Part shown: piece after piece, positions 32,651-43,184 of the stretch | How positions within the stretch are numbered: the first letter of the stretch is position 1 | Layout: the number at the start of each line of letters is the position of its first letter | Source: Reticulitermes speratus | Taxonomy: Eukaryota; Arthropoda; Insecta; Blattodea; Rhinotermitidae | DNA length: 64,000 bases | NCBI GenBank assembly: GCA_021186555.1 | Contig: JAJKFL010000010.1 | Location: 3,067,085 to 3,131,084, forward strand | Reading direction: 5' to 3' | The notes under the pieces: generated by a model | Database searches by the model: none | Told to the model about the DNA's origin: nothing | What the model saw: the letters and a program-made list of their open reading frames with translations, nothing else | Translations under genes and position numbers: made by a program

Positions 32651-33003
32651 ATCGGTTTCGTTTAATTTATGAGAAAATGGGCAATGTACGTATAACGTAA
32701 CATTGAGGCGCGTTCGCGTAACTATTTTTGGCGTTTAAAAGCAGTAAGTATTACATACGAGTATTCTCAGTGTTTGTCTGTAGCCTTAGTTACCCAGCAT
32801 GCAATGCGCATGCGCCGTATTATATTGCCATATGTGGCCTGTCTGGCTCTACCATATTTTTCCACATTATCTCATAAAAGGCACGATTTTCGGAAAATGA
32901 AATTATTGAACATAAAATGTGTGTTTTTATTTTCTCTACAACTTTTTCTGAAACATTTCTCGTTCTAAGAAGAATTCAGCGAGATATTATCATAAATGTA
33001 CGT

Positions 33004-33454
33004 AGGTCTGCATGTAATAATAATAATAACCATGGCTCAACAGCCCTATATGAGCCCGGGCCTCCTCGTGCCTCCTCTTTCCGAGGTTACTAAGTCGTGC
33101 GCATTGGTGGCAGTTGGTGACTGGCCAACTGGCCGCGCTACTATTCTATCGATCCTGATGTGTCCGCCAGAGCCATCTGGCAGGCAGTCAGGGCAGGAGA
33201 CTTGGGTGAGAAATGGAGGCTTTGAATTTAGCTTACGTAACATCTTTATTGATGCCCGTAAGGTTCTTTTACATGCCGTAAATCTACGACATGGGACCGA
33301 CGGCTTTACTTCCCCTCCGAAGGAAGTGGGTGCTCCGGATTTGTATCACCCTTAAAAATCCATCGACCTCGGTCGGGATCGAACCCGCGAACCTTGGGTC
33401 CAGTGGCGAGCACGCTAACCACTAGTCCACCGAGGTCGACAGGTCTTCATGTAA
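33004..33454 (-). mobile_element. SINE family B, full length, with target duplication
   Basis: AGGTCTGCATGTAA (33004-33017) and AGGTCTTCATGTAA (33441-33454) flank it. Head and tail match the copy at 14807 in reverse: tail CATGGCTCAACAGCCCTATA at the left, tRNA-like head GACCTCGGTCGGGATCGAAC at the right. The 119-codon plus frame within it is non-functional. Confidence 0.92.
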
Positions 33455-33869
33455 AGTACCCCTTATTCTTGTCAGATTTTAATGAAACTTGAGTTTTGTA
33501 GACAGATTTTCGAAAGATAGTCAAATATCAAATTTCACGAAATCCGTCCGGTGGGAGCCCAGTTTTTTCAGGCGAGCAGACAGCCGGGTGGACATGTCGA
33601 AGTTAATATTCACTTTTCGTAATTTTTGCAAACGCGCCTAAAAAGTGGCCTTTCTAGTCCTACAAAAATTTGTTTATAGCCTACAATATCCGTATACTAT
33701 TTTCGACCTATAATGCATGTGAAATTATAAACTTTTACTTGAAAACCTTTTGTTTGTTTTGAATGCGTAACGAAACTCCCCAAAGTCAGATTTTACTCAG
33801 ACAGTGTCATTAACTTCTCAGCTGTCGGTAAACATACGCAACATTAGGACCAATGAAGCGTCAGACATG
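33455..33869. other. No gene recognised
   Basis: Nothing recognisable. Confidence 0.4.
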
Positions 33870-33921
33870 CATAATCAGGAAGAAAATATATTCAGAACAA
33901 TAATTTATTTATCATACAAAA

Positions 33922-33966
33922 TCTGTTACATGTTTCAGCTAATACATATAGCCATCATTAGGCTGA
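33922..33966 (-). ncRNA. Hammerhead-like motif, left arm (degenerate)
   Basis: Minus strand: CTAATGA, stem II GGCTATA.../...TTAGC, GAAACATGTA. The core has one change. Confidence 0.55.
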
Positions 33967-34384
33967 ATACAAAATCAAAAATGAAATATTCACAGTAGTA
34001 TGGGTTTGAGGTCTCGAACATTACAGGCATGTTGTTACATAAAAGTACGTAACATAGATATGCAGCTTTAAAAATAAAATTTAAGATATTTATAAAATTA
34101 TGCTTGTGTACAATTTTAGGAAAGACTGAAGGAGTGAATATATAATAATAAGAATTTAAAATATTAAAAAATAAGGGAGGCGAGGCGTTTTTGGTGAGAA
34201 GCTATTACGTGTTGTTCGTTGTTCTCAGTTGTCTCTGTAGGTCTTCAAACACCACAAGGAAGAGACGTGCCCTAAACCATCTGTAACATATCATGTGACG
34301 TGAGTGTCATAAATTTATAAAAACACAACTAATGATATATTTGGAACAACATTAAGAATAAATCAACGTTCGAGTTACTTAAAC

Positions 34385-34668
34385 GCTACAAGCTGGAAGG
34401 TCACAGGTTCGATTCCCGATGGTGCCATTGGAAGTTTTCATTGACATAATCCTTTCGATCGCGCTATGACTCTGGGGTCGACTCAGCCTCTAACAGAAAT
34501 GAGTACCAGGAGTATTTCCTGGGGGTAAAGATAGCCGGTGCATAGGGCTGATAACCTTACCACCTTCATGTGCCGATTTTCTAGAAATCTGGGAGCCTCA
34601 ACCTTCTGGGACCGTCACGGCCTGTCCAGGCATGTAATGGGATTGCTTTACCTTTTACCTTAAACATC
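34385..34668 (+). mobile_element. SINE family D, nearly full length
   Basis: Box B GGTTCGATTCCCGATGGTG, body GGGGTCGACTCAGCCTC, ATGAGTACCAGGAGTATTTC, CCGGTGCATAGGGCTGA, and 3' end ATGGGATTGCTTTACC. The first half of the tRNA-like head is not recognisable. Confidence 0.85.
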
Positions 34669-35031
34669 TATAAGCTCCAATTACGCGTTGCTAGATACTA
34701 AGAACAACATAATTAAACACCAATTTTTTTGAGTAAATACGTACGTTCCAACGTACGAACACTGAAATCATGGAGAAAATGAATACAGACCGTCTCTCCA
34801 AAAAGATCCCTACACCTCACCTGTTTTTTAATATTTCAAAGTATTATTGTCAGTATTATGTTATTATTAAACTTCAGTCTATTAAAACTGTACACAAACA
34901 ATTTTATAAATTTCTTAAATTTTATTCCTAAGGATGCATATCTGTGTTATGTATTTTTTATAACAATATACCTGTAAGAATCGGGATCTCAAACCCATGC
35001 AACTGTGAATATTTCGTTTTTGCTTTTGTAG

Positions 35032-35075
35032 TCAGTCTGATAATGACTATATATTAGCCGAAACATGTAGCTGAT
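35032..35075 (+). ncRNA. Hammerhead-like motif, right arm (degenerate)
   Basis: CTGATAA, GACTATATATTAGCC, GAAACATGTAG. Confidence 0.55.
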
Positions 35076-35510
35076 TTTGTACGACAAATAAATTGTTGTT
35101 CTGAATATATTGTATTTCTCATTATACTGAAACCACGAGGGGGGTGAATTGCATTTAGGGGGTGTCACAGGTATATTTGGCACATAAATATTTTCATGAA
35201 GTACATTTTTCGAAATGTTTGCCTTCAGCATGCTGTTCCTAACCTCGTTTTAACTCTCAATCCGTTCTCTTCACCCACGCGGCGAATTCCTGCATACTCC
35301 AACCCCCTCTGCCCACATACATAAATCACAGAATGTCCCAAAATCGAAACAAGGTGTGGCTTCGGGAATTGGATTGTTGCCTTCCGAGGAACAAGCGAAG
35401 GTTTTGTGGTTCAAAAAGAAACACACCACCGTAAAAGTGTATCAGAATTACAGGTCGTTGGATCGACGTTTCAGTACAGCCATAATAAATTCGCTAATAG
35501 CTAAAGGTTC

Positions 35511-36022
35511 TGTTCGATGGAGAAATGCATAGTGTTATGGAACATAGGCTGAGGGTGTTCGAGAATAGGGTGCTGAGGGGGTTATTTGGGCCTAAGAGGG
35601 ACGAGGTAACGGGGGAATGGAGAAGACTACATAAAGAGGAACTTAATGATCTGTACTCATCACCAAATATTATTCGAGTGATCAAATCAAGAAGAATGAG
35701 GTGGGCGGGGCATGTAACACGTATAGGGGAGAGGAGAGGTGCATACAGGATTTTGGTGATGAGACCTGAGGGAAGGAGACCACTTGGAAGACCCAGACGT
35801 AGATGGGAGGATAATATTAAAATGGATCTTCAAGAAGTGGGATGGGGGGCATGGACTGGATTGATATGGCTCAGGATAGGGACAGGTGGCGGGCTGTTGT
35901 GAGTGCGGTAATGAACCTTCGGGTTCCATAAAACACAGGGAATTTGTTGACTTGCTGATGACCTGTTAGCTTCTGAAAAAAACACTCTGCTCCATGGAGT
36001 AGTTAGTTAGTTAGTTAGTTCC
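35511..36022 (+). mobile_element. LINE C-terminal coding region and 3' end with (GTTA)n tail
   Basis: The best LINE tail in the window. Frame 35525-35902 encodes [73 protein letters not shown] and [16 protein letters not shown], the region that follows the thumb domain in many insect LINE reverse transcriptases. A 3' untranslated part (GAACCTTCGGGTTCCATAAA) leads to CCATGGAGTAGTTAGTTAGT, a tetranucleotide tail. 5'-truncated, as usual for LINEs. The catalytic domain is absent. Confidence 0.88.
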
Positions 36023-36470
36023 GGTGATATGCCTAATTTGATGTCTTACATGTATGGAGCAAACTGAGCAATTTGGTCCCATGTCTACTGCTCCTTCCAA
36101 AACATTAAATGGTTTAATAACAACAGTATTAGACTGGGGATTTGAAATTTAGTGTTCTCAGTGGTCAGAAGTGAGAAGAAAATGACATGAACATGTGAGA
36201 GAAGGGAGGAAGGGAAAAGGAATTACGGAAACAAATGAAGATTTAGAAGTTTAGAAGGAGTTGAAATTAAACAGTGAGCACAGAAGGAAAATGTTAGGAG
36301 TGTAAGTCGCATGATCAAAGAGAAGTACTGAATAAAATACACATATGTAAGTATAGACAAAGCGGAAATATATGGAAGGAAGAAGGATAGTGAAAGGTAC
36401 ATTTCACAATATAACCTGCCATGAAGGCCCAGAGTTGGAGTAGACGTAGCTCTTTCTTTAACTTCGAACT
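36023..36470. other. No gene recognised; purine-rich
   Basis: 36160-36400 is strongly A/G biased on the plus strand; nothing else. Confidence 0.5.
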
Positions 36471-36668
36471 AGGTGGAGGGTGGGTGATTAACGCGACGCC
36501 CAGGCCGCTTTACCCCCGGGAAAGAGACCCGGTACCGATTGTACAGGAGGCTGCATGGGCCCCAGAGCCGGTCTGGAAGGGTGCAGAAAATTTCGCCTTC
36601 ACCGCGATTCGATCCCCGGACCGTCCAGCCCGTAGCGAGTGGCTATACCGACTGAGCTATCCGGCCCA
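36471..36668 (-). mobile_element. SINE family E
   Basis: Minus-strand head GGGCCGGATAGCTCAGTCGG, a good tRNA-like A box, with box B region GGGGATCGAATCGCGG. The body, read on plus, has GCATGGGCCCCAGAGCCGGT, shared with 16730 and 63975. Confidence 0.75.
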
Positions 36669-37479
36669 TGGAAGAAGAAGGAACAGGGCACGAAAGAGAA
36701 ATGGAGACTAAAAGAAATATGAAGTGTAATACCAAGGAGGCAATTTTCAAAGATAGTTGAGGACAATATTAAGCGGAAAGGAAGAACGGAGAAGGAAAAT
36801 ATATAGAGCAAGAAACAGAAGAATAAATGATTTAATTTCGTATGTAAAAAATTTTTAATTCCTTTCTGACTTACTGTCATGAAGTCAGAAAAGAATGGAA
36901 AAATTTTGACACATCAAGTCCGTAAATTGCTGATCAAAATTTGCTGTGTGCCAAGCGTTCGTGGCGGCGGTAATATCTGTCTTACAGTGACGACCTGTTA
37001 GAGCAAAGTGCCACCCGGAACATTTAATTCCTTTGATCGGGATATCTCTTGGCTTCATTTGATCCGCTGATTATTTTAATGAAAGGCTTTCGATAGCTTA
37101 AGCACTTCACGTTCGGTCTGTCTCACAAAAGAGAAAGCAGTGATCTATATTGATTACACCAGCGCCATGTTACAGTAATTTATTGTATTAATGAAACTAG
37201 AACAGCAGGTATAGGTTGTACATACTTTCGAATACGAGTTCCTTTCGCATATAAAAACACTTGGTTTGATTGAATTTATTACAGCTAAAACACAGACTGG
37301 TGGGCTACATTATTTCCATCTTATCATATTACAGACATTCTAGTTCATAAACGTACAAACCATATTTAAAGTTCATTAAATATTCCGCATATCGAAAATC
37401 TTTTCAATAAGCACTGTAGGCAGAATCTACTTCATGCCGTGATGGATATTTATGCAATAAGAGTAGTTGTATGAGAAAA
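36669..37479. other. No gene recognised
   Basis: Starts purine-rich (to about 36840), then unique sequence. Confidence 0.45.
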
Positions 37480-37666
37480 TACAGTCGAACTCAGTTATAA
37501 TATCATGAAAGGGACTGAATATTTTGTCGTTATAAACGAGTGTCGTTATAACCGATTAGTATAGTGTTATGGTTAACAGTGAGGAATTAATTGGTATCAC
37601 AGAATATCTGATGTTATAGGAGAGGTGTCGCATCAGCCGATGTTGTTATAACCGGGTTCGAGTGTA
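37480..37666. mobile_element. Pogo/Tigger-like MITE, 183 bp
   Basis: TA duplications at 37480-37481 and 37665-37666. Inverted ends CAGTCGAACTCAGTTATAAT and, at the right, GTTATAACCGGGTTCGAGTG. Several internal GTTATAA sub-repeats. Ends of the CAGTCGAACC...TATAAC type are typical of pogo-like elements. Confidence 0.75.
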
Positions 37667-37799
37667 TACGAAATATAATTTCGATTTAATATGAAGTATG
37701 AGTTATACTGTACCGACGGGACCCAAAATTAAACGTGCCAGAAGTGCATACTCCGTATTTAAATCACTAAGTTTAATTGCAATGTATTCAGTAGACTGA

Positions 37800-37960
37800 A
37801 GTCTTACAGAATATCACGTCTCTTACGCAGGTAAGTAGCTGCGATCTTTTCGTAAGAGCTTACTGCAATCATCGCCAGTGTCAAGCAGTCAAAACACTCT
37901 TCTTGGACTGCTTGACACTGACGATGGACGCAAAACGTGTTTTCGAAACTCTGTAATTAT
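37800..37960 (+). mobile_element. Hammerhead-like hairpin element, degenerate
   Basis: CAGTGTCAAGCAGTC at 37876 and GACTGCTTGACACTG at 37906 form a 15-bp hairpin; the right half continues as CTGACGA ... TTTTCGAAACTC, a hammerhead-like order with a changed core. The left half repeats it in inverted, more decayed form. Confidence 0.45.
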
Positions 37961-38109
37961 TTACCACTCTACACAGTGTTAATTCCTACAGATAATTTAA
38001 ACTTCATATTGTTCACACCATGCATTTTCATTTGATCACACATTTCTCAAACCAATTAAAGACACATTTCATATTTATTACACAATACAACTTCTTTTTA
38101 CAATACAAG

Positions 38110-38157
38110 CAGTCCGACATGTTTCGGTTCCCTACTATGGAACCATCATCAGGGACC
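38110..38157 (-). ncRNA. Hammerhead ribozyme-like motif, left arm
   Basis: Minus strand: GTCC, CTGATGA, stem II GGTTCC/GGAACC, GAAACATGTC, GGAC. Same structure as the right-arm copy. Confidence 0.83.
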
Positions 38158-38187
38158 TATATTGAGTTTTTGTGTAACTCAAGATAT

Positions 38188-38236
38188 AAGTCCCTGATGA
38201 TGGTTCCATAATAGGGAACCGAAACATGTCGGACTG
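38188..38236 (+). ncRNA. Hammerhead ribozyme-like motif, right arm
   Basis: Stem I AGTCC/GGACT (5 bp), CTGATGA, stem II GGTTCC/GGAACC with a longer inner match, GAAAC, stem III AC/GT with loop AT, and C as the cleavage-site base (position 38230). This fits the GUC-type cleavage site and every core residue. Confidence 0.88.
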
Positions 38237-38325
38237 CTTGTATTGTAAAAAGAAGTTGTATTGTGTAATAAATAAGAAGTGTGCATTTAGTTGGTTTCAG
38301 AAATGTGTTGATCAGATAATTTAAA

Positions 38326-38744
38326 TTATCGTCAATACCGCTCTGACAACTTTAAATCTCCATCTGTTTACTAGTTTGAGAGACGCAGCATGCAGACCTG
38401 TGAAAAGAGTCTCGCCATTTTGTGTGCGTTTACAGTGCTTTGTATAAGTAATGCGGAGGACCTGATATTTGCGTATGTAAGCACAGTTTTCATTCAGGAT
38501 GTGGCCTTCTTCGCGGAGCTATATTTATGGCGACCTTCCTTAAAGAAGACGTAAGTAGGTTAGATCACTTGTCGATTATAAATCGATCACAGGCGGCGTC
38601 TAAAGCTTCGGCAAACATTGAGATATGGACGATATTTTGCATCACTTCTTTCTCTGTGCAGGCATCGTGAACGTAGGAAGTATAATCGTTTGAAGAATAT
38701 TTAAGATAATAATTAAAGGTAATATTTGTCTTAAGAGGGAGTAA
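38326..38744. other. No gene recognised
   Basis: Nothing recognisable. Confidence 0.4.
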
Positions 38745-38966
38745 TTAGCAGGGGACTGCACAAAATTGTGTAGCGATGCGCTTCATCACTTGTGCTCCTC
38801 ACCAGATATTAGTCTGGTGACCAGAATGATAAGATTGGTGAAATATGTGGCACGCAGAGGGACAACAGATATATGTACAGAATTTGATGGTGAAACATAA
38901 AAGAAGCTAATTTCACAATTCACCAACACATGCACTTCACTATTAAAATTAATAGTTTGTTAAAAA

Positions 38967-39011
38967 GCCCTACATATGTTTCGGCCAGTTAACCGGCCAT
39001 CATCAGGGGCA
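38967..39011 (-). ncRNA. Hammerhead ribozyme-like motif, left arm
   Basis: Minus strand: GCCC, CTGATGA, stem II GGCCGGTTAACTGGCC, GAAAC, AC/GT with loop ATAT, A, GGGC. Complete core and 4-bp stem I. Confidence 0.87.
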
Positions 39012-39176
39012 ACTAGAGTTACATAATACAAACACATTCATTAGGTTATTCCAGAGATGTGGATTAAAACAGCCAAGTGTGGGTATTATAAAACTGCATT
39101 AATAAAATAATAAATTTGTTTTTATCCACATCTCTGGAATAACCTAATGAATGTGTTTGTATTATGTAACTCTAGT

Positions 39177-39221
39177 TGCCCCTGATGATGGCCGGTTAAC
39201 TGGCCGAAACATGTATAGGGC
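39177..39221 (+). ncRNA. Hammerhead ribozyme-like motif, right arm
   Basis: GCCC, CTGATGA, the same stem II, GAAACATGTATA, GGGC. Stem III differs from the left arm (ATGTATA versus ATATGTA), so its folding is less certain. Confidence 0.8.
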
Positions 39222-39400
39222 TTTTTAACAAACTATTAATTTTAATAGTGAAGTGCATGTGTTGGTGAATTGTGAAATTATATTGATAAACATGCACGGT
39301 GAGAACATATACTAAGTATATAAAGAAGCTACTTGGAAGACCTAATCGAGGAAGGGAGGATAATATTAAAATGGATGGTGAATAAATATGGTGGGAGGTA

Positions 39401-39701
39401 CAAAATTAGTGATTAATTGCAGCACGTATGCCAGTTTTCTTATGGGGATGGATTACAAACGTATTTTAAAATATTGCCTGGCCGGTGTATTGGATATTAA
39501 TAACTGAATAGAATGTGGGGCGCGAACAGCACCGGTAAGTGAAGTTACAGGTGCCTAATGAAACTTAAATCGAAACTGTACCAGATGAACTTACTTACAG
39601 AAATACGTCACAAAACTATGTAAATATTATTAACTGGCGCTATTTGTTGTCCTAATATATGAGGGTGAATCAAACGAAAACTTTAAAACTGCCAAAAAAT
39701 T
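39401..39701. other. No gene recognised
   Basis: Nothing recognisable. Confidence 0.4.
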
Positions 39702-42322
39702 GAGACCGTACTGTGTGCAGCTGTAGACACAGCAAGTCATCAGCATGGGTTACAAGCATGTACTGTGTATGGAGACCGTACTGTGTGCAGCTGTAGACAC
39801 AGCAAGTCATCAGCATGGGTTACAAGCATGTACTGTGTATGCAGACCTTACTGTATGCAGCTGTAGACACAGCAAGTCATCAGCATGGTTACAAGTATGT
39901 ACTGTGTATGCAGACCTTACTGTATGCAGCTGTAGACACAGCAAGTCATCAGCATGGGTTAGAAGCATGTACTGTGTATGCAGACCTTACTGTATGCAGC
40001 TGTAGACACAGCAAGTCATCAGCATGTGTTAGAAGCATGTACTGTGTATGGAGACCATGTGCAGCTGTAGACACAGCATTCATCAGCATGGGTGACAAGC
40101 ATGTACTGTGTATGGAGACCGTACTGTGTGGAGCTGTAGACACAGCAAGTCATCAGCATGGTTAGAAGCATGTACTGTGTATGCAGACTGTGTGCAGCTG
40201 TAGACACAGCATGTCATCAGCATGGGTGACAAGCATGTACTGTGTGTGGAGACTGTACTGTGTGCAGCTGTAGACACAGCAAGTCATCAGCATGTGTTAG
40301 AAGCATGTACTGTGTATGGGAGACCGTACTGTGTGCAGCTGTAGACACAGCAAGTCATCAGCATGGGTTACAAGCATGTACTGTGTATGGAGACCGTACT
40401 GTGTGCAGCTGTAGACACAGCAAGTCATCAGCATGTGTTAGAAGCATGTACTGTGTATGGAGACCGTACTGTGTGCAGCTGTAGACACAGCAAGTCATCA
40501 GCATGGTTACAAGCATGTACTGTGTATGCAGACCTTACTGTATGCAGCTGTAGACACAGCAAGTCATCAGCATGGGTTACAAGCATGTACTGTGTATGCA
40601 GACCTTACTGTATGTAGCTGTAGACACAGCAAGTCATCAGCATGGGTTACAAAGCATGTATTGTGTATGCAGACCTTACTGTATGCAGCTGTAGACACAG
40701 CAAGTCATCAGCATGGTTACAAGCATGTACTGTGTATGGAGACCGTACTGTGTGCAGCTGTAGACACAGCAAGTCATCAGCATGGGTTACAAGGATGTAC
40801 TGTGTATGCAGACCTTACTGTAGTGCAGCTGTAGACACAGCAAGTCATCAGCATGGGTTACAAGCATGTACTGTGTATGCAGACCTACTGTATGCAGCTG
40901 TAGACACAGCAAGTCATCAGCATGGGTTAGAAGCATGTACTGTGTATGCAGACCTTACTGTATGCAGCTGTAGACACAGCAAGTCATCAGCATGTGTTAG
41001 AAGCATGTACTGTGTTTGGAGACCATGTGCAGCTGTAGACACAGCATGTCATCAGCATGGGTGACAAGCATGTACTGTGTATGGAGACCGTACTGTGTGG
41101 AGCTGTAGACACAGCAAGTCATCAGCATGGGTTAGAAGCATGTACTGTGTATGCAGACTGTGTGCAGCTGTAGACACAGCAGTCATCAGCATGGGTGACA
41201 AGCATGTACTGTGTATGGACACCGTACTGTGTGCAGCTGTAGACACAGCAAGTCATCAGCATGGGTTAGAAGCATGTACTGTGTATGGAGACATGTGTGC
41301 AGCTGTAGACACAGCATGTCATCAGCATGGGTTACAAGCATGTACTATGTAGCACACCTTACTGTGTGCAGCTGTAGACACAGCAAGTCATCAGCATGGG
41401 TTAGAAGCATGTACTGTGTATGGAGACCGTACTGTGTGCAGCTGTAGACAGGCAAGTCATCAGCATGTGTTAGAAGCATGTACTGTGTATGGAGACCTTA
41501 CTGTGTGCAGCTGTAGACACAGCAAGACATCAGCATGTGTTAGAAGCATGTACTGTGTATGGAGACCTTACTGTGTGCAGCTGTAGACACAACAAGTCAT
41601 CATCATGGGTTACAAGCATGTACTGTGTATGGAGACCGTACTGTGTGCAGCTGTAGGCACAGCAAGTCATCAGCATTGGTTAGAAGCATGTACTGTGTAC
41701 GGAGACCGTACTGTGTGCAGCTGTAGACACAGCAAGTCATCAGCATTGGTTAGAAGCATGTACTGTGTACGGAGACCGTACTGTGTGCAGCTGTAGACAC
41801 AGCAAGTCATCAGCATGTGTTAGAAGCATGTACTGTGTATGGAGACCGTACTGTGTGTAGCTGTAGACACAGCAAGTCATCAGCATGGGTTAGACGCATG
41901 TACTGTGTATGGAGACCGTACTATGTGCAGCTGTAGACACAGCAAGTCATCAGCATGGTTAGAAGCATGTACTGTGTGTGGAGACCGTACTGTGTGCAGC
42001 TGTAGGCACAGCAAGTCATCAGCATGGTTACAAGCATGTACTGTGTATGGAGACCGTACTGTGTGCAGCTGTAGGCACAGCAAAGTCATCAGCATGGTTT
42101 ACAAGCATGTACTGTGTATGGAGACCGTACTGTGTGCAGCTGTAGGCACAGCAAGTCTCAGTATGGGTTACAAGCATGTACTGTTATGGAGACCGTACTG
42201 TGTGCAGCTGTAGGCACAGCAAGTCATCAGCATGGGTTACAAGCATGTACTGTGTATGGAGACCTACTGTGTGCAGCTGTAGGCACAGCAAGTCATCAGC
42301 ATGTGTTACAAGCATGTACTGT
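39702..42322. repeat. 70-bp minisatellite, about 37 copies
   Basis: Unit GGAGACCGTACTGTGTGCAG, CTGTAGACACAGCAAGTCAT, CAGCATGGGTTACAAGCATG, TACTGTGTAT. Variants (GCAGACCTTACTGTATG, GTTAGAAGC, GTGACAAGC, AGACCATGTGC with a deletion) recur in blocks: 39960-40260 and 40920-41220 share the same variant order. Frames of 60-140 codons across it are artefacts of the repeat. Confidence 0.97.
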
Positions 42323-42431
42323 ATGTGTTAGATCTGGGACTTTGTTGTAAAATGACAAAGCTCTAACGAACTTACCTGCAGAAGTAATTTGGCATGTATT
42401 CTTCTTTAAGGTTTTCATTTGTCTCATATAG

Positions 42432-42630
42432 TTTGAGGCGTTTAGTTTGAGAGTTTTAGTTTGAGGCGTTCAGTTTGCGGCGTTCAGTTTGAGGCGTTTA
42501 GTTTGTGGCGTCTAGTTTGTGGCATTTAGTTTGAGGCGTTCAGTTTGCGGCGTTCAGTTTGAGGCGTTTAGTTTGTGGCGTCTAGTTTGTGGCATTTAGT
42601 TTGAGGCTTTCAGTTTGAGGCGTTTGAAAG
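42432..42630. repeat. 14-bp minisatellite with higher-order copies
   Basis: Unit GAGGCGTTYAGTTT with GCGGCG and GTGGCG variants. A five-to-six-unit block (GAGGCGTTCAGTTTGCGGCG through GTGGCATTTAGTTT) occurs twice in succession. Confidence 0.93.
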
Positions 42631-42837
42631 AAAATAAGCCTTATCAACTTCTCCTACCTTATTGTTTTTGACTTGCCTGGATACATCTTACCCATCAGTT
42701 TTTATAAAATATATTTGCAGTTTAAATTATTTGTATAAAATAGAACAATATATTCTATTGAATGGGACCGTGTTTACTTCCACAACACTGTAACTGTAAA
42801 CATGTAAAGTGTTTGAAAGTTTATTTCCATTTCAAAG

Positions 42838-42960
42838 AGCTCGAGAGCCGTCATGGAAAAAAAAATACTTTTGCTCCTGCCAGGAATCGAAAGACAAACC
42901 CTGCCTGGTCAATTCTGCAGCCTAGTCACTATACTGACTGAGCTGTACCGGCTGTCATCG
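42838..42960 (-). mobile_element. tRNA-like SINE head, fragment
   Basis: Minus strand: GCCGGTACAGCTCAGTCAGT, a tRNA-like A box, with CGATTCCTGGCAGG in place of box B. The 3' body is not identified. Confidence 0.5.
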
Positions 42961-43184
42961 GTGTTTCAATATTGACGTAAACCTCTCTTTGCTCCATAAG
43001 TAAAAGAGATGCGTGTAAGAACACACATGAAGCTGGCAAAATTAGCAGGATGAAGCATTTCTAACATTCGGGCCGCAAAATTAAATTCGTCCACAAAATT
43101 TCAACTAAGGCACCCCTCGACATCCCGAATATCGGATTCTACAGACATCTGTAAATTATTTGCACATATAAAAGTGAATAAATC

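Larger units (their letters stand above)
33870..35125. mobile_element. Inverted-repeat hammerhead element with arms of about 250 bp, containing a SINE
   Basis: Arms 33880-34130 and 34880-35120 match in inverted order from GAATATATT at the outer edge, through the hammerhead, GTGAATATTTC, TCAAACCCAT and AGATATGCA, to AATTTTATAAAT and GTGTACA. The arms differ at roughly one base in five by eye, so the element is old. The interior holds a SINE of family D. Confidence 0.75.
37989..38325. mobile_element. Palindromic hammerhead element with 13-bp target duplication
   Basis: CAGATAATTTAAA occurs at 37989-38001 and 38313-38325, bounding a 311-bp element. Arms (about 38039-38156 and 38189-38307) are near-perfect inverted repeats that each carry a hammerhead motif; the spacer is about 32 bp. 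The high arm identity and clear duplication mean a fairly recent insertion. Confidence 0.88.
38900..39331. mobile_element. Palindromic hammerhead element with 10-bp target duplication, inserted in the LINE
   Basis: AAAGAAGCTA occurs at 38900-38909 and 39322-39331. The 412-bp element has arms of about 158 bp (38910-39067 and 39121-39279), almost identical, each with a hammerhead motif, and a 53-bp spacer. Only the right end carries an extra tail with ATGCACGGTGAG. The interrupted LINE proves mobility. Confidence 0.9.
38745..39400 (+). mobile_element. LINE 3' fragment, split by a hammerhead element
   Basis: 38775-38909 contains CTCCTCACCAGATATTAG and a region corresponding to SSPNI..; after the insertion, 39332-39385 continues with CTTGGAAGACC and GGGAGGATAATATTAAAATG, which matches the LINE copy at 35785-35825 (CTTGGAAGACCC, GGGAGGATAATATTAAAATG). 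Confidence 0.75.

Noticed and set aside
39745-42213. Cysteine-rich frames with CSCRHSKSSA repeats
   Set aside because: Frames across the 70-bp minisatellite, broken wherever a unit gains or loses a base; no signal peptide or independent support.
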